NCBI RefSeq assembly: GCF_001951155.1
Contig: NZ_CP016359.1
Span: 2,318,001 to 2,382,000, forward strand
Source of the DNA: Christiangramia flava JLT2011
GTDB taxonomy: Bacteria; Bacteroidota; Bacteroidia; Flavobacteriales; Flavobacteriaceae
Direction of reading: 5' to 3'
Length of the DNA: 64,000 nt
The notes under the pieces are model-generated. The model ran no database searches and was not told where the DNA came from. It saw only the letters and a list, made by a program, of their open reading frames with translations. Made by a program: the position numbers and the translations under genes. Position 1 is the first letter of the stretch. Each line of letters starts with the position of its first letter. Below, one piece after another: positions 36,151-43,771 of this stretch.

Positions 36151-36183
36151 AAAAAGCCGCTGCCAACCGCAGCGGCTTTTTTT
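36151..36183 (+). terminator. Attenuator terminator 1 (metY leader region)
   Basis: GCCGCTGC (36156-36163) pairs with GCAGCGGC (36169-36176), extended by A5/T5, 5-base loop, T-run to 36183. The 5' arm can instead pair with leader 1 codons 21-22. Confidence 0.9.
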
Positions 36184-36198
36184 GTTCTTATTAAGCTT

Positions 36199-36256
36199 CG
36201 TCAAGCCGAACTTGTTTCAGCTTCTTAAAAGATCCTGAAGCGGGTTCAGGATGACG
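36199..36256 (+). repeat. Dispersed repeat family B, full copy between the two Met leaders
   Basis: Two adjacent imperfect hairpins: AAGCCGAACTTGTTTCAGCTT and then ATCCTGAAGCGGGTTCAGGAT (each quoted as its core), framed by GTCA and TGAC ends. It aligns along its length with 53971-54026 and with a degenerate inverted copy at 46678-46732. Its position suggests it inserted between attenuator 1 and attenuator 2. Confidence 0.75.
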
Positions 36257-36332
36257 TAAAGGATAAAAAGCATGCTGAGCCTGAAAAAAGATATATAAGG
36301 TGAGCATAATGAAAATTTTAAAATAATAGAAA

Positions 36333-36422
36333 ATGAAAAATTTGGTAATGGTAGAAATGATAATGTGTAGCATGATGATGCGTATGCGCAGCATGAGTCG
36401 CTATTACCAAAACTTGAGATAA
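36333..36422 (+). CDS. Methionine-rich leader peptide 2 (attenuator)
   Basis: A 29-codon ORF with 9 Met codons, densest at codons 14-21 (MMMRMRSM), plus one Cys at codon 12; it shares MMMRM with leader 1. The ATG at 36333 gives the longest sensible frame. Leader codons after the Met cluster (GCTATTACCA, 36400-36409) are perfectly complementary to TGGTAATAGC (36455-36464), and ACTTG (36412-36416) to CAAGT (36445-36449); both target segments belong to the terminator 2 hairpin. The nested 10+5 base-pair structure is therefore an antiterminator available only when a ribosome stalls at the Met codons. Sensing of Met-tRNA charging upstream of metY is inferred. Confidence 0.87.
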   Translation: MKNLVMVEMIMCSMMMRMRSMSRYYQNLR

Positions 36423-36445
36423 TTTAGTTGTAAAGTTCAATTCAC

Positions 36446-36486
36446 AAGTCTCCCTGGTAATAGCAAAACAAGGGAGACTTTTTTTT
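36446..36486 (+). terminator. Attenuator terminator 2, before metY
   Basis: AAGTCTCCCT (36446-36455) pairs perfectly with AGGGAGACTT (36471-36480); 15-base loop, eight-base T-run to 36486. The loop contains the sequence complementary to leader 2. It lies 31 bases before the metY start codon. Confidence 0.93.
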
Positions 36487-36517
36487 ATCACTGAATTAAA
36501 CTTTAAAAAACAACATC

Positions 36518-37810
36518 ATGAGTACTCAAAAATTTTCAACACAGGCATTACACGCGGGACACAATACTAAATTAAATGGCGGAACCCGCGCCGTGCCGAT
36601 TTATCAAACAAGTTCATACGTGTTTAATGACAGCGATCATGCTGCCGATCTTTTTTCGCTGGCAAAACCAGGCTTTATTTATACACGCCTAAATAATCCT
36701 ACCAATGATATCCTGGAACAGCGCCTTGCTGCCATCGAAGGAGGAATTGGAGCGGTGGTAACCGCTTCGGGAACCGCAGCCATCAATACTGCTTTGCTGA
36801 CTTTGCTAAGAGCCGGTGATCATATCGTGGCTTCCAGCAGTCTTTATGGCGGGACCTACAATCTTTTGAAAAACACCTTACCGAGATTCGGGATCACTAC
36901 AACATTTGTAGATCCTCAAAATCCTCAGAATTTCACTAAAGCGGCAAAGGAAAACACGCGTGTTTTCTTTGCGGAATCTTTAGGAAACCCGAAACTGGAT
37001 GTGCTGGATCTGAAAGCGATTTCAAAAGAAGCAAAGGCTTACAAAGTACCTTTTATTGTTGATAATACGGTAGCCACTCCATATCTATTAAATCCGATTG
37101 AGCATGGGGCTGATATCGTGATTCATTCACTTACAAAATATATTAATGGAAATGGAACCACTCTTGGAGGTGTGATCATCGATGCTGGTAAATTCGACTG
37201 GTCCAGCGGGAAATTTCCTGAATTTACCGAGCCTTCTCCAGGCTACCACGGACTCGTTTACCACGATGTGCTGCAGGAATCAGCTTTTATTGCTAAAGTA
37301 AGAATCGAAGGTTTGCGTGATCATGGTGCAGCTTTGAGTCCTTATAACGCTTTCCAGATCATTCAGGGCTTGGAAACTTTAAAAGTTCGAATTAAAGAAC
37401 ATAGCAAAAATGCACTCGAACTGGCAAAATGGCTGAAAGAGCAGCCGGAAGTGAAATGGGTGAACTATCCGGGTCTGGAAGACAATAAATATTACGATCT
37501 GGCGAAACAGTATTTACCGGAAGGTCAAAGTGGGCTGGTAACCTTTGGTGTGGAAGGTGGTTATGAAGATGCCAAGAAAATTGCCGATGAAACCCAAATT
37601 TTCTCCTTGCTGGCAAATATTGGAGATACCAAATCTTTGATCATTCACCCGGCAAGTACCACCCATCAGCAATTAACCGAAGAAGAACAGGCTACAACCG
37701 GTGTAACCCAGGATTTGATCAGATTATCTGTCGGTCTGGAAGATATCGAAGACCTGAAATCAGATCTGAAAGGTGTATTTACAAAGTTGAAAAAGAGAGA
37801 TTTAGTTTAA
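36518..37810 (+). CDS. metY: O-acetylhomoserine sulfhydrylase (O-acetylhomoserine aminocarboxypropyltransferase)
   Basis: A 430-residue PLP enzyme of the Cys/Met metabolism family that makes homocysteine from O-acetylhomoserine and sulfide. The N-terminus FSTQALHAGH, YTRLNNPTNDILEQRLAAIEGG and the Schiff-base lysine in SLTKYINGNGTTLGG (about 204-218) are characteristic of MetY, as is the roughly 430-residue length and the insertion FPEFTEPSPGYHGLVYHDV. It is the first structural gene after two Met leader attenuators and is followed by the metX-thrA fusion. The position in one operon gives direct sulfhydrylation from the acetylated precursor made by the next gene. Confidence 0.95.
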   Translation: MSTQKFSTQALHAGHNTKLNGGTRAVPIYQTSSYVFNDSDHAADLFSLAKPGFIYTRLNNPTNDILEQRLAAIEGGIGAVVTASGTAAINTALLTLLRAGDHIVASSSLYGGTYNLLKNTLPRFGITTTFVDPQNPQNFTKAAKENTRVFFAESLGNPKLDVLDLKAISKEAKAYKVPFIVDNTVATPYLLNPIEHGADIVIHSLTKYINGNGTTLGGVIIDAGKFDWSSGKFPEFTEPSPGYHGLVYHDVLQESAFIAKVRIEGLRDHGAALSPYNAFQIIQGLETLKVRIKEHSKNALELAKWLKEQPEVKWVNYPGLEDNKYYDLAKQYLPEGQSGLVTFGVEGGYEDAKKIADETQIFSLLANIGDTKSLIIHPASTTHQQLTEEEQATTGVTQDLIRLSVGLEDIEDLKSDLKGVFTKLKKRDLV

Positions 37811-37832
37811 TTATTTGAGTTTTGATTAGATG

Positions 37833-37860
37833 ATCCGGGAGAGTTCAGGCTTTCCCGGAT
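37833..37860 (+). other. Intercistronic hairpin between metY and the metX-thrA gene
   Basis: Perfect 8-base arms ATCCGGGA (37833-37840) and TCCCGGAT (37853-37860) in the 65-base gap. There is no T-run after it, so it is more likely an mRNA-stability or processing element than a terminator. Confidence 0.6.
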
Positions 37861-37875
37861 TCTTAAAAAAAGAAA

Positions 37876-40800
37876 ATGCTACACGAATTACATATTCAGG
37901 ATTTTAAAAATTCCGGCGGAACGATTCAGGATCTAAAACTGTCATATGAAGTCTTTGGTCAGCCGCTAAATTCGGCGCCTGTGGTCATGATCAACCACGC
38001 ACTTACCGGCAATTCCAATGTTGCGGGCGAAGATGGTTGGTGGAAAGAGATCGTCGGGGAAGAAAAATGTATCGACACCAATAAATATACGATCCTCGCT
38101 TTTAATATTCCGGGTAATGGATATGATGGTTTTATCATCGAAAATTATAAAGATTTTGTCGCTCGCGATATTGCAGAAATTTTTCTGTTGGGTCTTCAGC
38201 AGTTGAAGATTGACCAGCTTTTTGCACTGATCGGAGGTTCTTTGGGTGGCGGGATCGCCTGGGAAATGGCCGCGATCAATCCGCTTATAACGCAAAACCT
38301 GATACCAATCGCAACCGACTGGAAATCGACCGACTGGCTGATTGCGAATTGCCAGGTGCAGGAATTATTTCTGAATAACTCCAAGAATCCAGTTCATGAT
38401 GCAAGAATGCACGCGATGCTTTGTTATCGTACACCGGAATCTTTTAAATCACGTTTCAAAAGAAGTACCAACGAGGAATTGCAGGTTTTCAATGTGGAAA
38501 GCTGGTTGTTGCACCATGGTAACAAATTGCAGGAACGTTTTCAACTTCCAGCCTATAAGTTGATGAACCAATTATTAAGAACGATCGATGTTTCTCGTGG
38601 AAGACCTGAATTAGATAAGATACTGGAGCAAATTCAGGCTAATATCTGCATTATTGGGGTCGATTCCGATCTGTTTTTTACTGCGGAAGAAAATAGAGAA
38701 ACCCATAGACAGCTTGCCCAAAGTAGCAATAAGGTGACTTACAGCGAAATTCATTCGGTTCACGGTCATGACGCTTTTTTGATCGAAGCCAAGCAGGTAG
38801 AACAGATCATCTCCGGAATTTTCCAGCGGGGAAATAAGCTAAAAATCGTCAAATTTGGCGGAAAATCTCTTTCCAATGGAACCGGGATTCATACTGTTCT
38901 GGAGATCATCGAGAAAAAGATCAAAGATCAGGAACGAATTGGGGTGGTCGTTTCAGCAAGAGGAAAAACAACCGATCAGCTGGAAGAACTTCTGGAGCTG
39001 GCAGCTGCCAATCAGGATTATTCTTCTGAATTTGAGAAATTCAGGAAATATCAGCACAGTGATTTTGCTGAGGTTGATTTTTCCGAAGAATTCAGAAATA
39101 TAGAAAATGTGCTGGAAGGCGTGCGGTTGCTTGGTGATTACAGCGTGAAGGTGAAAGACCAGTTGTTGGCTCAAGGAGAGATCCTTTCTGCGAAACTGAT
39201 AACGGCAATTTTACAGGAGCGCGGCCATAAAGCTCATTTTACCGATTCCCGTCAGCTTTTAAAAACCGATGACAAATTTGGAAATGCGCAGCCGCTGGAG
39301 GCGATTTCAAAAGAATTTTTCCTGAAACATTTCGAGCAACACAACGGGCAAACGGTCAATATTGTGACCGGTTACATCGGTTCTACAGAAAATGGCGAAA
39401 CCACCACGCTTGGTCGAAACGGAAGTAATTATTCCGCAGCACTTATTGCGAACTATCTGGATGCGGAAGAGCTTCAGAATTATACACATGTTGACGGGAT
39501 TTTTACTGCGAATCCAGATCTGGTTCGCAGTGCACAGCGAATTGAAGAACTTTCATATAACGAAGCGAATGAGCTGGCGAATTTTGGTGCGACCATTTTG
39601 CATGCGAAAACCATCATTCCACTAATTGAAAAAAATATCCCGTTACGTATTCTGAATACGTTCAATAACGACAACCAGGGGACTTTGATCACCGCGAAAC
39701 CTACGAAAGAGGGCATTAAATCGCTTTCGGTTTTGGAGCATACTTCTCTTTTAAATTTGGAAGGACGCGGACTTTTGGGGAAATCGGGTGTTGATGCTCG
39801 AATTTTCCGTGCACTTGGAGACAGCGGGATTAGTGTGAGCATTATTTCCCAGGGTTCTTCGGAAAGAGGGATTGGACTGGTGGTCGACGCAGAAAATGCC
39901 AATCGTGCGGTAAGCGCTCTGCAACGGGAATTTGAAAGTGATTTCTATTCCAAAGATGTGAACAAGATCTCTGTGGTAGATGACGTCTCGGTAATTTCGA
40001 TCGTGGGCCAGGATCTAAGTACTTTTCACAAGCCTTATAATGCATTGATCAGGAACCAGATCGTGCCGCTGCTTTTTAATAATACCCTCACCGGGAAAAA
40101 CGTGAGTCTGGTGGTGAAAAAAACGCAATTGCATAAAGCTTTGAATGTGATTCATGGGGAGATTTTCGAAGTTTATAAAAAGATCAATATTGCCATTTTT
40201 GGCCATGGAAATGTTGGCGGAACTTTGATCGATCAGATCCTGCAATCGGCTGCATCCATCGAAGAACGAAAGAAAATCAAACTGAATGTTTTCGCGGTGG
40301 CAAATTCCAGGAAACTGTTACTGAACGATCGTGGAATTTCAGCCGATTGGAAGGAGGAATTGCAAAATTCGGAAAGAACCTCTTCGGTTTCAGAAATTCT
40401 TGATTTTGCGAAATTGCATCACCTGGAAAACCTGATCGCGGTGGATAATACGGCGAGCAGGGATTTTGTTCAGCAATACCCTAAATTGGTGAAAAATGGG
40501 TTTGACCTGATCTCTTCCAACAAGATCGCGAATACGCTGGACATTCAGTTTTATAATGAATTAAGAGAAAACCTGGAAAAGAATCAGAAGCGGTATTTGT
40601 ACGAAACCAATGTAGGCGCAGGACTTCCGCTAATCGATACCATTAGAATCCTGCACCTTTCCGGAGAAAATATTACCAGGATTCGCGGTGTCTTTTCAGG
40701 GACTTTGAGTTACCTTTTTAATACTTTTTCTTCGGAAGACCGCTCGTTTAGCAGCGTTGTAAAAGATGCGATCGGAAAAGGCTTTACAGAACCAGATCCG

Positions 40801-41256
40801 CGGGAGGATCTGAATGGAAATGATGTGGGAAGGAAATTGCTCATCCTGGCTCGTGAACTGGATCTTCAGAATGAATTTGAAGATGTAAAAATCAAAAACC
40901 TAGTGCCGGAAGAATTCAGAGGCGGGGATGCGCAGACGTTCATTTCCAACCTGGATAAATTAGATGAAACCTATCAGAAAATAAAAGAAGAACAAAAACC
41001 GAATCATGTTTTGCGTTTTATTGGCGATCTTTCCGGAGACTTGCAACAGGATAAGGGAGAACTGGAGGTCAGTTTGGTTTCTGTACCCGATGACAGCAGT
41101 CTGGGACAGGTAAAAGGAGCCGATTCGATTTTCGAGATTTATACCGAGTCTTACGGCGATCGACCAATTGTCATCCAGGGTGCCGGTGCAGGAGCAGCGG
41201 TTACCGCTAGAGGTGTATTTGGAGACATTTTAAAATTATCAGAAAAAATAGCTTAA
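37876..41256 (+). CDS. Fused homoserine O-acetyltransferase-like / aspartate kinase / homoserine dehydrogenase
   Basis: An 1126-residue three-part protein. Residues 1-315 are an alpha/beta-hydrolase of the MetX family, with nucleophile Ser122 in GGSLGGG, acid in GVDSDLFF (Asp263/265) and His298 in HGHDAF, all intact. Residues 322-770 are an aspartate kinase with ACT repeats: KFGGKS (326-331), GRNGSNYSA with Asn518, THVDGI with His538. Canonical ThrA has KFGGTS, GSDYSA and TDVDGV, so three conserved active-site positions differ. Residues 775-1126 are homoserine dehydrogenase: IFGHGNVGGT, SSNKIANT, TNVGAGLP and GTLSYLFN are canonical. Gene order metY, this gene, metZ gives a route from aspartate semialdehyde to homocysteine. 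metZ starts in its stop codon. Confidence 0.93.
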   Translation: MLHELHIQDFKNSGGTIQDLKLSYEVFGQPLNSAPVVMINHALTGNSNVAGEDGWWKEIVGEEKCIDTNKYTILAFNIPGNGYDGFIIENYKDFVARDIAEIFLLGLQQLKIDQLFALIGGSLGGGIAWEMAAINPLITQNLIPIATDWKSTDWLIANCQVQELFLNNSKNPVHDARMHAMLCYRTPESFKSRFKRSTNEELQVFNVESWLLHHGNKLQERFQLPAYKLMNQLLRTIDVSRGRPELDKILEQIQANICIIGVDSDLFFTAEENRETHRQLAQSSNKVTYSEIHSVHGHDAFLIEAKQVEQIISGIFQRGNKLKIVKFGGKSLSNGTGIHTVLEIIEKKIKDQERIGVVVSARGKTTDQLEELLELAAANQDYSSEFEKFRKYQHSDFAEVDFSEEFRNIENVLEGVRLLGDYSVKVKDQLLAQGEILSAKLITAILQERGHKAHFTDSRQLLKTDDKFGNAQPLEAISKEFFLKHFEQHNGQTVNIVTGYIGSTENGETTTLGRNGSNYSAALIANYLDAEELQNYTHVDGIFTANPDLVRSAQRIEELSYNEANELANFGATILHAKTIIPLIEKNIPLRILNTFNNDNQGTLITAKPTKEGIKSLSVLEHTSLLNLEGRGLLGKSGVDARIFRALGDSGISVSIISQGSSERGIGLVVDAENANRAVSALQREFESDFYSKDVNKISVVDDVSVISIVGQDLSTFHKPYNALIRNQIVPLLFNNTLTGKNVSLVVKKTQLHKALNVIHGEIFEVYKKINIAIFGHGNVGGTLIDQILQSAASIEERKKIKLNVFAVANSRKLLLNDRGISADWKEELQNSERTSSVSEILDFAKLHHLENLIAVDNTASRDFVQQYPKLVKNGFDLISSNKIANTLDIQFYNELRENLEKNQKRYLYETNVGAGLPLIDTIRILHLSGENITRIRGVFSGTLSYLFNTFSSEDRSFSSVVKDAIGKGFTEPDPREDLNGNDVGRKLLILARELDLQNEFEDVKIKNLVPEEFRGGDAQTFISNLDKLDETYQKIKEEQKPNHVLRFIGDLSGDLQQDKGELEVSLVSVPDDSSLGQVKGADSIFEIYTESYGDRPIVIQGAGAGAAVTARGVFGDILKLSEKIA

Positions 41257-42419
41257 TGGAAAACTTTGAAACAATTGCCGTACGAACACAAACGGAAAGA
41301 ACCCAATTTCTAGAGCATTCTACGCCACTTTATCTTACTTCAAGTTATGTTTTTGAAGATGCTGAAGATATGCGCGCCAGTTTTGCGGAAGAAAAAGAGC
41401 GCAATATCTATAGCCGGTTTACTAATCCCAATACTTCTGAATTTGTTGAGAAAATTGCCAAAATGGAAGGTGCGGAAGCCGGTTATGCGTTTGCCACCGG
41501 AATGGCGGCGGTCTTTTCAACTTTAGCGGCCCTGCTGAGCAGCGGTGATCATATCGTTTCTGCAAGATCAGTTTTTGGCTCAACGCATGGCTTGTTTACA
41601 AAGTATTTTCCGAAGTGGAACATCAGCCACAGTTATTTCAACGTACAGGAACCGGAAACAATTGAAAGCCTGATCAAGCCGGAAACCAGGATTCTGTTTG
41701 CTGAAACTCCCACGAATCCCGGAGTGGATATTCTGGATTTGGAATACCTTGGTGAAATTGCCAAAAAACACAATTTATTGCTGATCATCGATAACTGTTT
41801 TGCAACGCCATACCTACAGAATCCTATCAAATTTGGAGCAGATCTTGTGATCCATTCGGCTACCAAAATGATAGACGGGCAGGGAAGAGTGCTTGGCGGT
41901 ATCACGGTAGGTAACGCGGAATTGATCAGGGAGATCTATCTTTTCAGCAGGAATACCGGTCCCGCGCTTTCGCCTTTTAATGCCTGGGTGCTTTCGAAAA
42001 GTCTGGAAACTCTCCCGGTAAGGGCGGAAAAGCACTGTGAAAATGCACTAAAAGTGGCAGAATTCCTGGAAGCGGAAGCGAATGTGGAATGGGTGAAATA
42101 TCCTTTTCTGAAATCGCATCCGCAGTATGAGATTGCGAAGAAGCAAATGCGACTGGGCGGAAATATCGTGGCTTTTGAAATTAAAGGTGGTGTGGAGGCC
42201 GGAAGAAAGTTTATCGATCACCTGAAATTCTGTTCAAGATCGGCAAATCTTGGAGACACGCGCTCCATCGTGACTCACCCTGCTTCGACAACGCATAGCA
42301 AACTGAGCCGGGAGGAAGCGCTGGAAGCCGGGATTTCAGAAGGGCTTATTCGGGTCTCTGTAGGACTGGAGCATGTGGACGATATTATTGCAGATCTAAA
42401 AAACGCGTTGAACAATTAA
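41256..42419 (+). CDS. metZ: Trans-sulfuration enzyme, O-succinylhomoserine sulfhydrylase-like (MetZ)
   Basis: A 387-residue PLP enzyme of the Cys/Met metabolism family. It begins FETIAVRTQTERT, and the pattern STPLYLTSSYVFEDAEDMRA is MetZ-like; the Schiff-base lysine is in HSATKMIDGQGRVLGG (about residues 204-219). The substrate may be O-succinyl- or O-acetylhomoserine; given the acetyltransferase-like domain just upstream, an acetylated substrate is likely but unproven. The start overlaps the previous stop (TAATG), so it is translationally coupled. A second sulfhydrylase (metY) is in the same operon, so the roles may be divided. Confidence 0.88.
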   Translation: MENFETIAVRTQTERTQFLEHSTPLYLTSSYVFEDAEDMRASFAEEKERNIYSRFTNPNTSEFVEKIAKMEGAEAGYAFATGMAAVFSTLAALLSSGDHIVSARSVFGSTHGLFTKYFPKWNISHSYFNVQEPETIESLIKPETRILFAETPTNPGVDILDLEYLGEIAKKHNLLLIIDNCFATPYLQNPIKFGADLVIHSATKMIDGQGRVLGGITVGNAELIREIYLFSRNTGPALSPFNAWVLSKSLETLPVRAEKHCENALKVAEFLEAEANVEWVKYPFLKSHPQYEIAKKQMRLGGNIVAFEIKGGVEAGRKFIDHLKFCSRSANLGDTRSIVTHPASTTHSKLSREEALEAGISEGLIRVSVGLEHVDDIIADLKNALNN

Positions 42420-42452
42420 AGAAGGCAGGCGGATAATTTTTATATTCGCCTT

Positions 42453-42887
42453 ATGCTTTCAAAAAAGACCAAGTACGGAATTAAGGCTCTTAGCTATATC
42501 GCGAGAAAAGAAGGCAAGAGCCCGGTGCAGGCTTCAGAAATATCGGAAAGTGAGAATATTTCTCAGAAATTTCTGGAGAGTATCCTTTTAGAGCTTCGGA
42601 AATCTGGTTTTCTGGGGTCTAAAAAAGGAAAAGGCGGAGGCTATTACCTGATCAAGGAGGCAAAAGACATTAAAATGACTGCGGTGATCAGGGTTTTGGA
42701 GGGACCCATTGCGATGGTTCCCTGCGTAAGCCTTAATTATTATGAAACCTGTGACGATTGCCCGGATGAGAAGTTCTGTTCGGTGCATAAGCTGATGATC
42801 CAGGTTCGGGATGCCTCTTTAAAGGTGCTTGGGGAAAATACACTGGCTGATATTTCTCATTTTCAGGAAGCTGGTGTTAAAAAATAA
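42453..42887 (+). CDS. Rrf2-family transcriptional regulator
   Basis: A 144-residue Rrf2 winged-helix regulator. The helix-turn-helix segment is at about 20-60 (ISESENISQKFLESILLELR, then KGKGGGYYL). Cysteines C-x-x-C-P and a further C near residues 103-115 (ETCDDCPDEKFCSVH) could hold a metal or Fe-S cluster, as in IscR; the non-ligand CymR subgroup instead responds to cysteine synthase. The gene lies 33 bases after metZ and is followed by the cysH promoter region with a CCTA/TAGG dyad, so control of sulfur assimilation is a fair inference. Confidence 0.9.
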   Translation: MLSKKTKYGIKALSYIARKEGKSPVQASEISESENISQKFLESILLELRKSGFLGSKKGKGGGYYLIKEAKDIKMTAVIRVLEGPIAMVPCVSLNYYETCDDCPDEKFCSVHKLMIQVRDASLKVLGENTLADISHFQEAGVKK

Positions 42888-42905
42888 AATTTAGTTAGAA
42901 ATTAA

Positions 42906-42971
42906 TTGGTAGTTAAGTATTTGAAGTTTAGTTTTGCTTAAAACCTAGTAAGTCGATAGGATTATAGGTTT
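42906..42971 (+). promoter_or_regulatory. cysH promoter and putative Rrf2 operator
   Basis: TTGG at 42906-42909, 19-base spacer, TAGTTTTG at 42929-42936 form a Bacteroidota-type promoter. Right over the predicted transcript start is a set of dyads: AAACCTA (42941-42947) with TAGGTTT (42965-42971), and the inner CCTA (42944-42947) with TAGG (42957-42960). The adjacent rrf2 gene product is the obvious candidate binder, as inference. Confidence 0.6.
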
Positions 42972-43001
42972 TTAAAATTTAGCTTCTTAAAACGGAAGAT
43001 T

Positions 43002-43631
43002 ATGAAGAAGTATTCAGAAGAAGAATTAAAGACATTGAACCACCAGTTGCGTGGGATCGATCCATCAGAAGTGTTGCGCTGGGTTCTGGCAAGCAGTGAG
43101 AATCCGGTTATCACCACTAATTTTAGACCTTATGAAGCGGCGATCCTGCATTTGGTTACTGAAGAAAGACCTGAAACCACAGTAGTTTGGTGTGATACGG
43201 GATATAATACGCCGCAGACTTATCGCCATGCAGATGAGGTGATCCAGTTACTGGATCTGAACGTGAAATTATATACGCCAATCCATACCGCGGCATATCG
43301 CGATGCAGTTAATGGAGGAATACCGGGAATAGACAGTCCGTTTCATGATGAGTTTACCCGCCAGGTAAAATTGGAACCTTTTCAGAGAGCGATGGCCGAG
43401 CAAAAACCAGATGTCTGGTTTACAAATCTGAGAAAAGGGCAGACCGCCTTCCGTGATAGTATCGATATCCTGAGCTATAGTAAAGATGGGATCTTAAAAG
43501 TGAGTCCGTTTTATCACTGGAGCGATGAAAAACTGGATGGTTATCTGCGAGACAATCACCTGCCGAACGAATTTAAATATTTTGATCCTACAAAGGTTTT
43601 ATCGAACCGTGAGTGCGGATTACATGCTTAA
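43002..43631 (+). CDS. cysH: Phosphoadenylyl-sulfate (PAPS) reductase family protein CysH
   Basis: A 209-residue reductase that turns (phospho)adenylyl sulfate into sulfite using thioredoxin. Visible: VVWCDTGYNTPQTYRHA, the substrate loop WFTNLRKGQTAFRDS, and the catalytic Cys206 in the C-terminal ECGLHA. The CC...CxxC cluster motif of [4Fe-4S] APS reductases is absent, so it is of the cluster-free E. coli PAPS reductase type. cysD/cysN (ATP sulfurylase), commonly found near cysH in relatives, are not adjacent. The stop at 43631 is followed 4 bases later by the Met/Cys leader. Confidence 0.93.
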   Translation: MKKYSEEELKTLNHQLRGIDPSEVLRWVLASSENPVITTNFRPYEAAILHLVTEERPETTVVWCDTGYNTPQTYRHADEVIQLLDLNVKLYTPIHTAAYRDAVNGGIPGIDSPFHDEFTRQVKLEPFQRAMAEQKPDVWFTNLRKGQTAFRDSIDILSYSKDGILKVSPFYHWSDEKLDGYLRDNHLPNEFKYFDPTKVLSNRECGLHA

Positions 43632-43635
43632 TAAG

Positions 43636-43707
43636 ATGAAAATGACTTCTAAACATTTCAATTTTTCGACGATGTGTATGTGTATGCGCTTTATGCCTCA
43701 CACCTAG
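43636..43707 (+). CDS. Met/Cys-rich leader peptide 3 (attenuator within the sulfite-assimilation operon)
   Basis: A 23-codon ORF with 6 Met and 2 Cys codons; the sensor stretch is TMCMCMRFM (codons 12-20). An upstream in-frame ATG at 43624 overlaps the cysH stop and would allow coupling; the ATG at 43636 is taken here. Leader bases ACCTAGA (43702-43708, covering the stop codon) can pair with TTTAGGT (43742-43748; six Watson-Crick and one G-U), the 5' arm of the terminator that follows. Stalling at the Met/Cys codons would leave that segment free and favour readthrough into the sulfite reductase gene. Inferred sensing: both sulfur amino acids. Confidence 0.82.
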   Translation: MKMTSKHFNFSTMCMCMRFMPHT

Positions 43708-43733
43708 AAGTCTATTTTATAAACTGAATTATA

Positions 43734-43771
43734 AAAAGTCCTTTAGGTAAGTACACCAAAAGGACTTTTTT
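43734..43771 (+). terminator. Attenuator terminator 3, before the sulfite reductase gene
   Basis: AAAAGTCCTTT (43734-43744) pairs with AAAGGACTTTT (43759-43769); inner GGT (43746-43748) pairs with ACC (43755-43757); loop AAGTAC; T-run to 43771. It lies 20 bases before the next start codon. Confidence 0.88.

Noticed and set aside
36191..36394. A 67-codon minus-strand frame
   Set aside because: Antisense to repeat B and Met leader 2; no conserved features.
43525..43707. A 60-codon plus-strand frame ending at the Met/Cys leader stop
   Set aside because: Its first part is an out-of-frame overlap with cysH; only the last 24 codons (from 43636) are taken as the leader.
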